DNA of 64,000 bases from Sinotaia quadrata (GCA_028829895.1 CM054181.1:103081860-103145859), one strand, 5' to 3'. Shown: positions 34,751 to 47,766, counted from the stretch's first letter. Notes: generated from the sequence alone by a model not told the origin. A program made the numbers and translations.

Positions 34751-35169
34751 ACTCTATTCATGCTGTGTTAGAGGTGTGAAGAACTGTATCCCTGTGTTTG
34801 TGTATACGTGTGAGTGACCTTCATCAAATATCAACGTTGCTTGGATGATGCATTGGTGCGTAATGGTGATCGCACATTTGCAAGAGCAGTTAACTCCTGC
34901 TTCTACAACCAATAGATCATCAACGCCCCTCTGCAGATCGCTTCCCCTTTCAACTTTAGAGGTCGGTAGATTTATTAACTTGACTATTTAGTTTACACAT
35001 ACAAAAAGTTAATAAAGAACACAGATACTTTAGAAAATTCAATATAAACATGCAGGAAATGTAGCGGTTCAAATCAACAACGCCACTCGCTAATTATGTC
35101 ATGCACAATGTTTCCTTTTGTCAATTTAAGATTCCAGACAGACAGTGTAGATCTTCTATTATTTATGAA

Positions 35170-35300
35170 GTCACGTAAATAGTCACAACACAACATTTAT
35201 ATTACAATACTAATGCGATCTCTTGCAGGCAGGGTAAATAGCCACAACACAACATTTGTATTACAATACTAATGCGATCTCTTGCAGGCAGGGTAAATAG
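35170..35300. repeat. About 60-bp tandem duplication
   Basis: Two copies of a segment with TACTAATGCGATCTCTTGCA and GGCAGGGTAAATAG. Confidence 0.85.
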
Positions 35301-36419
35301 AAGTGAAGAAATCCCACGTTTAAGCAGTCCATGATAAGAACATTTCACAAAAGGGAGTGAACAAAGGAAAGCAGTTATTGTTTTGTATTTTACACTCAGC
35401 ACGTGTAACTATTGACTTGTCTCCTTGTACGGTAAATGATGCATGCATTTATACTTTTATATTTACTAAACAACTAATGCATTTTACAAGTATTTAGTAT
35501 AAAATACCCCCATTTCATTCCGTTTTACATCGATGACATTTTGGAAATTTTATGAATGAGAGAAGCTGGATACACCGGTCTCAGGAGAATGGATTATATG
35601 CATATTTACTGGACACCGAGTTCTTTATTTAGAAGAATTTTCAAACCTATAGAGACCTAAGCATGATGATATTTTTCTCAAATACTGTTTGCTATTAGTG
35701 TACAAAAAATTCATTTAACTAATCGTTTTTCATATATGATTTGTTATTAGTGTACATAAATTTAATTTGACTAATCACTTTTTGACTTAAAGTACATTTC
35801 ACAATGAGAGATAAAAACCCGATTATTTATGCATTGTTATGCAGCAACGTCTTTCAATTGACAGTGCCTGTTGACTGAAAGTTTCTTTCTTGTTAATAAG
35901 TGTCACATAATTTCATTATGTGGCCCACACTCACCCTCTTGTATAAATAGACTTCAATCAAACCTAACTCTAGGACGTTTGACCCTTCCCCCGGGCTAGA
36001 GAATAGGCGGAGTAGCAACTCAGCAACTAAGCGGACCATTCAAGGCACAGATCAACCGTGCACAACGAATGTACCAGAAACCCAGCTGTCTTTTGGCAGT
36101 CCAATGCAAGTGACTGTCGGGGCAACATGTGATTTGGCTCCCAGCTAGAATCATACTAGAATCATATTTCTAGAACCCATTCAGCAGGAACCCATCCTTT
36201 GTGTATATTACCACCAAAGTAAGTGGTTTTGCTTGTACTATTATGCTTCCATGGTCATTTTAACCTTAACCATTTTTTGTACTGCTATACATTTCACTTA
36301 GGTTATTAATATGTATGATGACCATGTACATAAGATTTTCTGTCAAGGAACACATGTGGATGAATTCTTAGCCCGTGTGCTTTCACTGGCAGGTTGTCAC
36401 TGTATTTCCAACATTGACT

Positions 36420-36475
36420 TTCGATGAGTGCTGAGCCACAAAGCAATGCCAGAGCAGAATGACTCATGGACCAGA
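36420..36475. repeat. Dispersed repeat fragment A
   Basis: GAGCCACAAAGCAATGCCAG, followed by AGCAGAATGACTCA, resembles the last 40 bases of the window (GAGCCGCGAAACAACACCAG, then AGCAGAAGGACCCA). It is probably a shared transposon relic. Confidence 0.4.
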
Positions 36476-36934
36476 GACCACAGTTCAACATACCATGTGT
36501 ATCTTTACTACAACATCCAATAAGATCTAGACAACAACATCAGGCAAATTCTGATTAAGTGAGCCATAAAATCAGCAGCTGTACAGCTTCTCTTAGATTT
36601 CTCTTAGACTTAATTAACCACAACAGTGTCAGACTGGGATACTGTAAAATAGATTTTTCACGTAGGAACCGTTCATTAAGCCATTAGTCAATGCTGGAAA
36701 GGTGAAGTATGCTTAAGTTTCTTATGTGAGCAGCAGACGAATGATACAGAAAAATGGTAAAGAAAAGACTTTCTAGTAATAATGGAAATCAAAGATTGAT
36801 GACGTCATGAGATTGTTAGATGATCATAGAGACTGATGACGCAAGAGAATTTTCTGATGGAAGACTTCAGGTAAGAAGTCACTTGACCTGAAAACCGTCG
36901 AGTGACAGCTGACTGCACGAATTCTCCCCAGCGT

Positions 36935-37335
36935 TTACCCTGTATAGCCTGGTATAGTAATGTGCCCTGGCGTTTACCCTGTATAGCCTGGTATAGTAAT
37001 GTGCCCTGGCGTTTACCCTGTATAGCCTGGTATAGTACTGTGCCCTGGATATGTAGCCTGTATAGCCTGGTATAGTAATGTGCCCTGGATATGTAGCCTG
37101 TATAGCCTGGTATAGTAATGTGCCCTGGATATGTAGCCTGTATAGCCTGGTATAGTACTGTGCCCTGGATATGTAGCCTGTATAGCCTGGTATAGTAATG
37201 TGCCCTGGATATGTAGCCTGTATAGCCTGGTATAGTAATGTGCCCTGGATATGTAGCCTGTATAGCCTGGTATAGTAATGTGCCCTGGATATGTACCCTG
37301 TATAGCCTGGTATAGTAATGTGCCCTGGATATGTA
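36935..37335. repeat. 40-bp minisatellite, 10 copies
   Basis: The unit contains CCTGTATAGCCTGGTATAGT and TGTGCCCTGGATATG. The first units carry GCGTTTACC in place of ATATGTAG. The 155-codon minus-strand frame is a by-product. Confidence 0.93.
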
Positions 37336-37754
37336 GAGATATTCAACGAGAAAATGAAGGATTAAATGAATCCAATCACAGCTATGTGTGAATACTTATT
37401 TACAGATTCATTGAAGTCAATCACAACAGGTCAAGGCCAAGGCCCAGTGCACCATACTTTCGAAGCCTGTCAGACGGATACCCAGAAGCCAAGTCATAAA
37501 TATAACCAGTAAAAAATATTTAAAAGATACTAGTTGCAGTGAGGATGTTTTTTTTTCTAGAAAAATTTATGTTCATTCATTTGCCTTACAGACTCTATCA
37601 CATTTTACTGTAATATATTTTTAAAAATGTAATTGAAACATATGTCATACATTATTTGTTGATTGGAAATCCAAACAAAGATTAGCAAATGTTAACATAT
37701 CTTTGAAATCTACTTATTAGCTTGAGGTAAAATTAGTGGACTTAAGGAATGCAA

Positions 37755-38060
37755 TAATGTTTAGTGACTTAAAAGCTGTTGCAGTTCAAACCCATTCTGC
37801 CATCATCTATTAAAAAGTCATTTAGCCTAAGGGCTGTCCCAGTTCATTACATTAGTGTGATCGATTTATTTTGCAATGAAATGTTCCATTAAATTAGGTT
37901 CATCCTTTTGCCTTTGCTTGTCATAACTGCACTTATTACTTTTTCTTTACCCCCTCCACAAACATTAATACTCACACACCGACACACCCACCCACAACAA
38001 CATACACCCACCCACAACAGCATACTCACCCTAAGCATATTAGGGGCACCCAAGCCCTTT
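37755..38060. repeat. Dispersed repeat B, copy 1
   Basis: Shares about 250 bp of diverged similarity with 50455-50700. Anchors include TCATTTAGCCTAAGGG, TTTGATCGAT-like words, and GGTTCATCCTTTT followed by AACTGCACTT. No coding motif was seen; probably an old non-autonomous transposon. Confidence 0.65.
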
Positions 38061-38814
38061 TCCTCACTAATAAAAATAATTCGCTTACCCTAGCAAATAT
38101 TATTTACTTACCGTTAATCTGTTAACGATTGTTTTCATTTTATTAATGATTTTTTTTTTTGCGCCAAATCTAACTTAGGACCTGACTTAAGTTTTTCCAA
38201 AGCATTTGTTTGATATATTAATACACAATAATTAAAAAGGTAGAAAACATATCGGAGTGAATTGTTGAGTCTTTCGTAAAAAATATATATCCCGATAATT
38301 TTTTTATCTATATATTCCACAGTTATTTGATTAGAACACACAGCAAACATATTTTCCTTTTTCTGTGTTCTATTATCTAACTGCGATCTTTATTTCCTTT
38401 GTGAATTTCCATGCTATGTACAAGACTTGCTTGCGTCATTTGACACCTAGGTTATGTCATTTATACACATGTTTTGCCTGCGTTGTTTTTACTATATTCT
38501 TTGTATAATGTTATTCAAAGACCTATGGGCAATATACCAGGTTCTTTAGGCAATAAAGTCAAGTCCTTTAAACAACAAAGTCAAGTGCTAAGGACATCAA
38601 TAATACTAAGTCCTTTAAACAACAAAATAAAGTTCTATGGATGACAAAGCCACGTTCTATGAGTAACAAAGTCTAGTTCTCTGCAAACAAAGTCTAATTC
38701 TATTGCAAACAAAGATCCAGTATAATAGTGTCGGGTCCCATTGCAGCAATGTCCAGTCCTATTGTAACAATATCCAGTCCTACTGTAATTAAGCCAAGTC
38801 ATTTGGCTTTCAAA

Positions 38815-39690
38815 CCAAGTCCTATTGGCAATAAAACCGTCCTACCGACACTCAAGCCAAGACCCATGTGCGACATACCTGAACCTCTCTGACCGACACT
38901 CAAGCCAAGACCCATGTGCGACATACCTGAACCTCTCTGACCGACACTCAAGCCAAGACCCATGGGCGACATTCCTGATCTATCTATTATATCTGACCGA
39001 CAAATCAAGCCAAGTCCCATCGGCAACATACCTAATCTGTCTTTGACCAACAATCTAGTAAAGTCCTATGGGCGAAATACCGGATTTGTCTATGACTGAC
39101 AATCAAGCCACGACTCATGGGCGAAATATCTGTTCCACAAATGACTGACAGTCAATCGCATCAATGTGCGACATACCTGATCTGTCTGACCGACACTCAA
39201 GCCAAAACCCATGGGCGACATACCTGTTCTGTCTCTGACCGACACTCAAGCCATGACCTATGGGCATCATACCTGATGTATCTATGACCGACAAATCAAG
39301 CCAAATCCATGGGCAACCTAACTGATTTGTCTCTGACAGACAATCAAGCCAAATCCCATGGGCGACATACCAGTTTTGTCTCTGATCGACACTCAAGCCA
39401 AGACCCATGGGTAACATATCTGATCTATCTATGACCAACAAATCAAGCCAGGTTCCATGGAAAACATACCTGATCTGTCTATGACCGACAATCTAGTAAA
39501 GTTCCATGGGCGAAATACCTGATCTGCAAATGACCGTCAATCAAGCCTCATCACATGAGCGACATACATGATCTGTCCCTGACCGACAATCAAGCAAACT
39601 TTAATGGGCGGCAATTTTGATCTGTATATAACTGACAGTCAAGCCAAGGTCCATGTGCGGACACACCTGATCGACAGCTAGGAGCGGACA
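38815..39690. repeat. Degenerate tandem repeat, about 45-60-bp units
   Basis: Words such as CTGACCGACACTCAAGCCAA and CCCATGGGCGACATACCTGA recur at least 14 times with many changes. Looser forms begin near 38530. Confidence 0.85.
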
Positions 39691-39834
39691 ATATTTGGAG
39701 ATCAATTAATATCATAATAATTAGATCATAAATTTTACTTTTTAATTATGTACACGAATGAATTACTGATGAAGACCGCAAAAAGTTAGGCTGGACACTT
39801 CAGATAGGTACTGGAGGCTAGAGTCAGTGAAATA

Positions 39835-40030
39835 CAAACAAATGAAATGACGTGCTTGAGATGGAGAGCCCTTAGAGGTTAATGTAAGATGGAGTCAATG
39901 AAAACAACAGAGTGAGATGACGTGCTTGAGATGGAGAGCCCTTATTGGTTAATGTAAGATGGAGTCAATGAAAACAACAGAGTGAGATGACCTGCTTGAG
40001 TCAGAGAAAACAACAGAGTGATATAACATG
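39835..40030. repeat. About 68-bp tandem repeat, 2-3 copies
   Basis: Segments with GAGATGACGTGCTTGAGATG and AGATGGAGTCAATGAAAAC recur. The third copy is partial. Confidence 0.8.
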
Positions 40031-41373
40031 CTTCATTCCACAATGAATGTGAAGTAGGTGTAAAAAAACACAGCAGTGTGCTAGCTTTCAGGGGCTTAAA
40101 ATGAATCATCAAAATTATTTTTAACTGAGTAAAGTGTCTACAGGGTAAGAGAGAAAGGGTTAAACAATCAAGACACGACAAATGAAATGATACATTCAAG
40201 TTTCGTAATGGCCTCTTCTGGGTCAAAGTTATGAATAGAGCTTATGGCAATAACTGTAAGAACCAAGTACCGAATACATCAAACTGAAATGGACAGTGAA
40301 TACATTAAATTCAAATTTGCAGTTTTGGAAAATAAACAGAGTGACTATGCTCAACCCGTCTCGACGCAATAGATCGATAGTCTATTCCGTATACAACATT
40401 AATATAAAAAGTCTGTCATCCAAAGCACGTTACAAAGAATGCTGCATAAGTAACCTAGTTAGAAAAAAAACAAACTGAAAATAAACCCAAAGATTGCTAA
40501 ACGATGAATACAATAATTTAGGAACATTGAATCAAATATTATATAACAAGTTCAATTGAAATGATCCTACTGTACCATCCTCGGATAATATACGATCGTT
40601 ATGTACTGTATTAGTTGCGATATTGTGTGGTAGAGACATTAGAATACAGTTAAAGCCATCTTAACTAACCAGAAACGAGAATATCTGAAGAAGAAAAGCC
40701 CCCCCCCAAAAAAAAAAAAAAAACAAAGAAAAAAAAAAAGAAAGAAATAAAGGTGAAAGAATGTTAGTGGAACCAATTCCATTATCCATTAATTTAATTT
40801 ATCATTATTATCTAAAGTCAAAGTGTCAGTATTCGCTTTTGGCTTTTGACATGGTTTCATTATTGTTTGGTACGATTGCAGTTGCTTTTAAAGAAAGAAG
40901 AGCTAAATTAATTAAACATAAAAAATAAACAATTTGTGAATTTATCAAAAGACGATTAAGTAAAAGTATGTTTTCTGTTCAAAGATCACACACACATACG
41001 CACTCACACACACGGATGTAGGCAAACACAACAAAAATACATTCGCACACAAACACACACATTCTCAACTAAAATGAAATAACATATACAAAAATTGTAC
41101 TTAAGAGAGTTATGGATATTAATTTAGCAATGTATTAATGAATAAACTACTACTATGTTTTTTTTGCGCATTATCAATAAGCTTGAAAATATTATCACAA
41201 ATTAAAATGAATTCGGACAGCCGAAAGGCATGCTACGTAGTTCACTGCAAGATATTAAAGATGTTATAAAGAATGATAATCAAAATAAAACATTTAATGA
41301 TCGAACAGACAGGACGAAATCTATCCATCAATTTAAACATGATGAAGAGGCGCTCACATGTCAATCAGCGTGT

Positions 41374-41420
41374 GCAAATTTACGAAATCGGCCTATATAA
41401 GGAGCTGTCCCATGAGTAAG
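41374..41420 (+). promoter_or_regulatory. Core promoter of the glycine-rich gene at 42621
   Basis: TATATAA at 41394-41400 lies about 30 bp upstream of the presumed start of a short non-coding exon. A near-copy of this segment in reverse orientation lies at 41771-41818. Confidence 0.65.
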
Positions 41421-41424
41421 GAAA

Positions 41425-41490
41425 TAGTCTTCGAGGCCTCTTCAGTTACCATCACCAGGGTACACAAGACAGTTCGTCAAGGTTCACTGA
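41425..41490 (+). other. 5' non-coding exon of the glycine-rich gene at 42621 (start approximate)
   Basis: It ends TTCACTGA|GTAAGC. It shares CAGTTCGTCAA and GTTCACT, in the same order and spacing, with the corresponding exon at about 54997-55060 upstream of the paralogue at 55600. That conservation supports a spliced untranslated leader. Confidence 0.65.
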
Positions 41491-41770
41491 GTAAGCTCCA
41501 TTTATTCACTTATAAACGTTATACCGTGTCTTTCACACATATTTTCATGTTTATCTTACAAGCTTACAAAATAAATTGACTATTAGATACTCTAAAATAG
41601 TACCTTATCCTACTGTCAAATATATTTATGCACACATTATGCACATTATTAGTTTTTATGCACACAATTTAAAGTAATTATATAATTAACGATGTTTAGG
41701 TTTTAAGTAAATAAATTTATAACCGGATATGTGTGCCTTAATATTCAAAATTTCTGTGATAGGAAAACAA

Positions 41771-41818
41771 AATAACTCATGAGACAGCTCCTTTTATAGT
41801 CCGATTTCGTAAATTAGC
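41771..41818 (-). promoter_or_regulatory. Inverted copy of the core promoter in intron 1
   Basis: Read on the minus strand it matches 41374-41420 over about 45 bp with few differences, including TATAAAA (41798-41792) and GGAGCTGTCTCATGAG. I see no exon that it would serve. It could drive an antisense transcript across the leader exon or be an inert inverted duplication. Confidence 0.6.
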
Positions 41819-42620
41819 GTATACGGATCTGACAGCAAAACTGATTGTTTGAGTGGAAACACTATTTTCTTTATCATAATGGTCACTTCTCGGATAAAAA
41901 ATAGTATGCTGCAATTATTATTAGGACATTATATTATGCTCATTTCAAGTATAGGTATTAATATTATTAATAGATTTTGTTGCTTCACTTACTTATTTAC
42001 CATGATAACATTATTACAACTCGATAATATTACCGTTATTTCGTAAGTTTACATTAATCAAGCTGAAATATGTGATTGCATTAGTAAAATTGATTTATTA
42101 ACACACTACTTTCGTTATTTCTGTATTAAAAAAAACAAACTTACTGTTGATTGATTTAAAGTAAACTTTTGTCGTCTTTACTAATGTTTCTTTAACAAGA
42201 TATTTTATAACAATCTAGATTAAGTATTTTTATCTGAAAACGATATTATGTTTACAATTATTGCGTTAGCTGAATACACAGTTATCTTCATCATTATTTG
42301 ATATTCAAATACCGTATTTTATTATCTCCGAATTAATATTATTACTTGAATAATATAATTTTAAAATGATTAATTGAATTGAATATAATTTAAAATATTG
42401 TCTCAATTTATAATAATGTGGTTTGTAAAACCATTTTAAAATTACTCTACTCGTTGATCTGTTTAATTATTACATTTTCTTAATAATTCAAATCGATATG
42501 TACAAACCAAGAGACTCTTTCGTGCTCATATCTTTAAATTATTTCTTGTTTATAATTTACTTACGGATAATGTCCCATGCTGCAATGGAGATTTTGTTTT
42601 TATTTCGTCGCAGATCAAAG

Positions 42621-43065
42621 ATGAAGGTCGCAATCGTTTTCTTGATGTGTGCTTTCGCTGCAATGACCAGCGCTTCTTTCATTGGTCTTGGCTACGGAGG
42701 TCTTGGCTATGGAGGTCTTGGCTTTGGTGGTCTTGGCTATGGAGGTCTTGGCTTTGGAGGTCTTGGCTTTGGAGGTCTTGGCTACGGAGGTCTTGGCTAT
42801 GGCGGACTTTGGCGCTTTGGAGGTCTCGGTCGTTTTGGCTTACTTGGACTGGGATTCGGAAAGGGCTACTGTAAGTTATTGATATTTAGACTATTATAAT
42901 TATTAATGTTTTTTTTCAGAACGAGTTAATGCTAGTTACATTTTTTAAAGTTCCTGAGTAATATTAAGCTTTGGTATTAAAGTTATTAAGCAGGATTTTC
43001 ATAATAAATTTTATTTTTTGTTTTTATGTGGGTTACTCTCAGTTCTGTGAGTTAATGAAAGTACA

Positions 43066-43130
<65 letters not shown>

Positions 43131-43345
43131 ATATAAAATTGTATGTATACGTAAGTGTCTATATTTCTCTTGTATACTAGTATGTATATTATTTTATGTA
43201 TGTATTACAGGTATGAATTTTTTTGTCAAATTTACTCAATTTCCTGCTTAATTAAAACGTACGAAAAGCATTATCTAATTGCATTCGATTTAATTTTTTA
43301 AAATCCCAAATGCATTTTCCATGTTTATATTTTTCAGATTACTAA
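42621..43345 (+). CDS. Secreted glycine-rich protein 1 (85 aa), two coding exons
   Basis: Coding exons 42621-42870 and 43338-43345; intron 42871-43337 (GTAAGT...TTTTTCAG). The signal peptide begins MKVAIVFLMCAFAAMTSA. The mature chain is a run of GLGYG/GLGFG units, then GGLWRFGGLGRFG and GKGY. The last exon (ATTACTAA) adds Tyr-Tyr-stop, so the protein ends KGYYY. The coding exon starts at 42614, exactly 7 nt before the ATG. AATAAA is at 43416-43421. Closest relative in the window is the gene at 55600. The composition resembles shematrin-type mollusc matrix proteins or glycine-rich secreted peptides. The function is inferred only from composition. Confidence 0.85.
43069..43127. repeat. (CA)n microsatellite in intron 2 of glycine-rich gene 1
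   Basis: About 29 CA dinucleotides. Confidence 0.95.
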
Positions 43346-43415
43346 GCTGTTGATCTTTGAGTGTGCCACGTATAATGAGCCTTGTCGCAGTAGAAGCACT
43401 GTTTGATTCAGATGG

Positions 43416-43421
43416 AATAAA
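43416..43421 (+). promoter_or_regulatory. Polyadenylation signal of glycine-rich gene 1
   Basis: AATAAA 71 bp after the stop codon. Confidence 0.75.
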
Positions 43422-44194
43422 TCTTTTGTAACAAATCTTAGACTCCTGTTTATTTATTATGTACTTGCAACATTCTCTGAACTCTTGTTATGTGCTGTTA
43501 ATTTAAATTAATATAAATAAATGATGCATATAAATAAATAAACAATCATACAAAATCAATATAAATTAAAATTAAATTCAAATAAAAATGAATGATTGAA
43601 TCAATATATGCGTCATCCCATCCACGAATCATTCTATAGTTAATTAATCAGTGAATTTGTTAAACAGTCATTCACATAATTAATTAATCAAGCAGGCATT
43701 ACGAAGTGTTTATTTTAAAAGAAGAATCTATACATTCATTCGTAAAACTATGAAAATAAATTTACCAAAGGGAAATAATATAAGAAAATAAAACACAAAC
43801 TGATGTAATTGGCATTAGCGAAAATAATGAAATAATGCAATCAACTCACATTTATGAGCTAAATATTTTAGTACTAGCATTGTAAAGAGGTTAATGCAAG
43901 TTAATAGAGCGAGACTAAACAATAAGATAGCCATGAATTTTCCCCGCACACACTCAGAAAAGAAAAATATCTCCGACTATTTGGTAATAATGAATGAGAA
44001 AAACAATAATTTTTAATTTTCAAGACACGACTTTATCATTGTAAAAAGAATATAATAATTAATTAAAACAGAAATACACCCCCCCCATCCGCTACAATAT
44101 ACATTTTGTGTGAAGTACAAAGTTTTGATGTGATGAAATTGATAGCATATTTTTTGTTGCTTTGGTAACAAATGGTAAATTTTTAATGGCTTTT

Positions 44195-44325
44195 CGCTGT
44201 TGACTTGATATAATGTATTATTGAGATCAATCAAACTAAACCTTCCAAATATTGAGATCAATCAAAATAAACCTTACAATTATTGAGATCAATCAAAATA
44301 AACCTTACAAGTATTGAGATCACTC
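44195..44325. repeat. About 33-bp tandem repeat, 4 copies
   Basis: Units contain TATTGAGATCAATCAAAATA, then AACCTTACAA. Confidence 0.85.
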
Positions 44326-45077
44326 AATCAGGTTTCATATCTGTAACAATTTTATTATATATAAACATGTTGAGTAGATTAGATTAAGGGAAAAATAAAT
44401 AATTTCAGAATAATAAAAACCATAGTTATGTCACTTAAACTGCTAGATTATTTTGTCCACCTTCCCTAATTAAATTAGATAAACACGTCATACTCTCACG
44501 TCATACTCTCACGTCTCTTTAGATTTCCTATCAAAATAATCCCACTGTACTAACTTACAGTATGTTTATGTTGGTTACAACATTATATGCCTATGCTCCT
44601 TAGATTTCCTTAACAGACTTAGTGAATGCCGTCCCTATGACATAAATGAACGAGACCAGACGAGAAAAAGGGATCAATTAATTTAAAGTTAAAAGAATTT
44701 AATAAAGTGAATTAAATAAATAGAAACAACGAGATAAATGTCCCTAAGTATCAAAATAAACTATGGCCTAAAGTCGTCATTGCACACGAAGAATTTTAGT
44801 GCATATAGAAATAGCAATGCTATAGTGCGCTTGACTGTTTTCCCTTTGACATCTTTGACCAGAAGAAATCCTGTCCCTCAGCTAATGACACTGTCAGCAT
44901 TTTGTCCTCTGGGTCCTGTGAACAAAGCCGTGGTTTGACGACCTTGCGTGGACCACTGATGTGTAGATAGAGGTAGAGGAATGAGCAGCCTTTCCTTAGC
45001 TGGGGTCAAAGTGCACAGCAATCCGCCAGACTGGAGATAAAATAGAAATATTTCTCCTTATATACATAGCTTTTATT

Positions 45078-45146
45078 GTGCATCCAAATTACGTCACTTG
45101 CACCCAAATTATGTCACTTGCATCCAAATTACGTCACTTGCATCCA
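45078..45146. repeat. About 21-bp tandem repeat with CRE-like sites
   Basis: Three and a half copies of CATCCAAATTACGTCACTTG. Two copies contain TTACGTCA, close to a CREB/ATF site; the middle copy has TTATGTCA. Confidence 0.8.
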
Positions 45147-45373
45147 TTCAGACACTTTATGTAGAAAGGAGTAAAAACTGGACAACACTCACTCACTCGC
45201 AAGCAAAATCTGAATGCAGTGATAAATGTATAAATAACATATAAGATGAAGAAAAGGGTTTGTTTTAATAAGAGGCTAGAGTATCCATGATGAATCCATG
45301 AAACAATGTACATGGCCTTTGCTAGCAATAAACACTGAATTATAAAATTCAGTGACTGAGTCCATCGTATTGG

Positions 45374-45560
45374 CCATTCATTCCCCTGTCTGCAAGATCT
45401 TATTGCAGATTGTTAGTAGGGCGCTTATCATGGCTTCTCCCCCTTCTTGGACTAGCTCTGCCGAGACGTTGTCTACTCCTGCTGCCTTCCCATTTTTTTT
45501 TTTAATGATTTCACTGCATTCTGTTCTCTGATAATCTTACTGTATCGCTGTCCACTCATA
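45374..45560 (-). pseudogene. LINE reverse-transcriptase fragment
   Basis: The minus strand reads NGKAAGVDNVSAELVQEGGE, then AMISALLTICNKILQTGE. This is the typical segment following the first RT motif of LINE elements (pattern GKAAGVDNIPAELL...GGEAM...ICNKIWQTGEWP). A stop falls where Trp-Pro is expected, and an 11-A run begins the fragment. It is a truncated dead copy. Confidence 0.8.
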
Positions 45561-46039
45561 GAGACACTGATACTTCTTGGACACTTGCAGTGGCCGAAGC
45601 GGGCGACAAGTTAGAGAGAAGCTTACATAACTGGCGAGTTGGTCAACTTGAAGTTAAGTCTAATTAAAATGTTAGAGTTAAAAGGCTTCAAGTTAAATTT
45701 TCTATTTTAGAAATATTTTAAGTAATAAATTTTAAACTATTATAATTATTTAAATTATTATTATTAAATTTAGAGTATTATTATGAAATAAGGTATTTTC
45801 AAATTTAATAACAGTAAAATCTTGAGAACGTGGGCGCACGCCACAGTCATAGCCGTGATAGTATCTTAAGCAGTCTATCACATTAGGACTCAAGCACGGC
45901 ATCGCCAGGATATATTGTCTGTGATAATTCAATACTTTTGATTAACTGAATTAAAAACGTCTGGACGTCACATATACACACACATTTACACGCATGAACC
46001 TTTCTTGATTTGTTTTTCATGTGGCAGCAATTGACAATT

Positions 46040-46170
46040 AAAACAAACTATGTTCATGCCATTTGAACTGCATTAGAAAATGAAAGATATTTCTATTTTA
46101 CAATGAAAACAAACTATGTTCATGCCATTTGAACTGCATTAGAAAATGAAAGATATCTCTATTTTACAAT
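46040..46170. repeat. About 65-bp tandem duplication
   Basis: Two copies of a segment with AAACAAACTATGTTCATGCC and ATTTGAACTGCATTAG. Confidence 0.88.
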
Positions 46171-46204
46171 GACATACCGTCGTGTCTCTGATGCGTCAAT
46201 CTTT

Positions 46205-46440
46205 TATGATCAGTTTGTCACCCATTTCTTATAATGCGTCACTCAATTCTTATAATATGTCACAATTTTCTTTTAATGTGTCACCTATTTCTTATGTCAC
46301 ATTTCTTATAATGTGTCACTCATTTCTTATAATGTGTCACCAATTTCTTATAATGTGTCACCAATTAATTATAATGTGTCGCCAATTAATTACAATGGGT
46401 CACCAATTAATTATAATGTGTCACCCTTTCATCACAAGTG
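46205..46440. repeat. About 21-bp degenerate tandem repeat
   Basis: TTCTTATAATGTGTCACC and ATTAATTATAATGTGTCACC variants, about eleven copies. Confidence 0.85.
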
Positions 46441-46739
46441 TCATCCACTCCTTTGAGATGAGTACATCAGTTTACGATGAATACTTAGTGACGTACTTTG
46501 ACACAAACTAGATTTAAATGCATTATCAGTCTTTGATGAACAGAACTACAGTTTGGCCCTGAACCTTGCTACATCAGTGTAAAAAGACCCTGTACAAGAA
46601 CTAACAGAGAATATTGGACACATATTTTAAGTATCTTGTCGTTTGTATAGGCCTACCTTTGAGATCAGTGAAGAAGCGTATAGTAATGTCAAGAGTCTTC
46701 ATTTTCATCTGGTTAATGAAGGAACTAGAAACTAGATTT

Positions 46740-47180
46740 GTAATGTACTAAATTTACCATACATTTAATGCTAAAAGTGTGCATTATTAAGTTGTGTAAA
46801 GTACTCAATTTCCCACACTCTCAACACTAAATGTATAAAGTTTTGTAATGTACTCCATTTTAAATACACTTAACACTAAAAGTACATTTACTAAACTGTA
46901 TAATTACTCAATTTCTCATACACTTAACACTAAATATACCTTGTTTTGTAATATATCAATTTACACACAATAAATGTACTAATGTTTGTAATGTACTCAA
47001 TTTTCCATACACTTAACACTTACTGGACGAAGTAGTGAAATGTATTCAATTTTTCATACAATTAATACTAAATGTATTAATTAGTGCAATATACTCAATT
47101 TCCAAAATACACTTAATACTAATGTACTAAGTAGTGCAATGTACTCAATCTCCCAAACACTTAACACTAAATGTACATTT
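46740..47180. repeat. Degenerate tandem repeat, about 45-60-bp units
   Basis: TGTACTCAATTT, CATACACTTAACACTAAATG and similar words recur about nine times. Confidence 0.78.
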
Positions 47181-47454
47181 ATTAGGTTAAAGTTTAGCTT
47201 TGTTCTGTGCGTTTCTAAACAGATAATCACACAGTCCATGTACTTGAACAAGTGGAGAGTTTAGTTTGGTAAAGTTTTGAATACTTAATAAAATCAAAAT
47301 TATTTGACCCATGACGTATTTCATTCATGTTTTACAGTGTGCTTAGTATTTGTTTTGGTTTTACTTTAGTGTATTATCCCCGATTTCTTTTATATCAATT
47401 CAGTTTCTTCATAATTATTATTGTGCAATGAAGTCCTGCTGGAATGATCCAACT

Positions 47455-47766
47455 TAGTGTGTTCATGGGGTGTTGTTTTGTTGCATTCTTGTGTGTTCAT
47501 GGGGTGTTGTTTTATCGTATTCTTGTGTTTTCATGGGGTGTTGTTTTATCGTATTCTTGTGTGTTCATGGGGTGTTGTTTTATCGTATTCTTGTGTGTTC
47601 ATGGGGTGTTGTTTTATCGTATTCTTGTGTGTTCATGGGATGTTGTTTTATCGTATTCTTGTGTGTTCATGGGATATTGTTTTATCGTATTCTTGTGTGT
47701 TCATGGGGTGTTGTTTTGTTGCATTCTTGTGTTCGTGGGATGTTGTTTTATTGTATTCTTGTAGAT
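47455..47766. repeat. 34-bp minisatellite, 9 copies
   Basis: The unit contains GTGTTCATGGGGTGTTGTTT and TATCGTATTCTT. Because 34 is not a multiple of three, all three frames stay open and yield artefactual VHGVLFYRIL-like peptides. Confidence 0.93.

Larger units (their letters stand above)
31002..41373. other. Gene-poor 10-kb stretch
   Basis: I see no supported gene between the retrotransposon and the first glycine-rich gene. The many open frames lie in tandem repeats. The unique parts (31002-31650, 33400-34000, 34760-36900, 37340-37750, 38060-38520 and 40230-41370) are AT-rich with no recognisable protein. At 35902-35922 CACATAAT and ATTATGTG form a small perfect inverted repeat, followed by TATAAATAG near 35943, but nothing coding is evident downstream. 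Confidence 0.6.

Noticed and set aside
36879..37346. 155-codon minus-strand frame (YPGHITIPGYTGY repeats)
   Set aside because: By-product of a 40-bp minisatellite lacking stops in one direction.
44738..44938. 66-codon frame in non-repetitive sequence
   Set aside because: No signal peptide, domain or splice context recognised; cannot be distinguished from chance.
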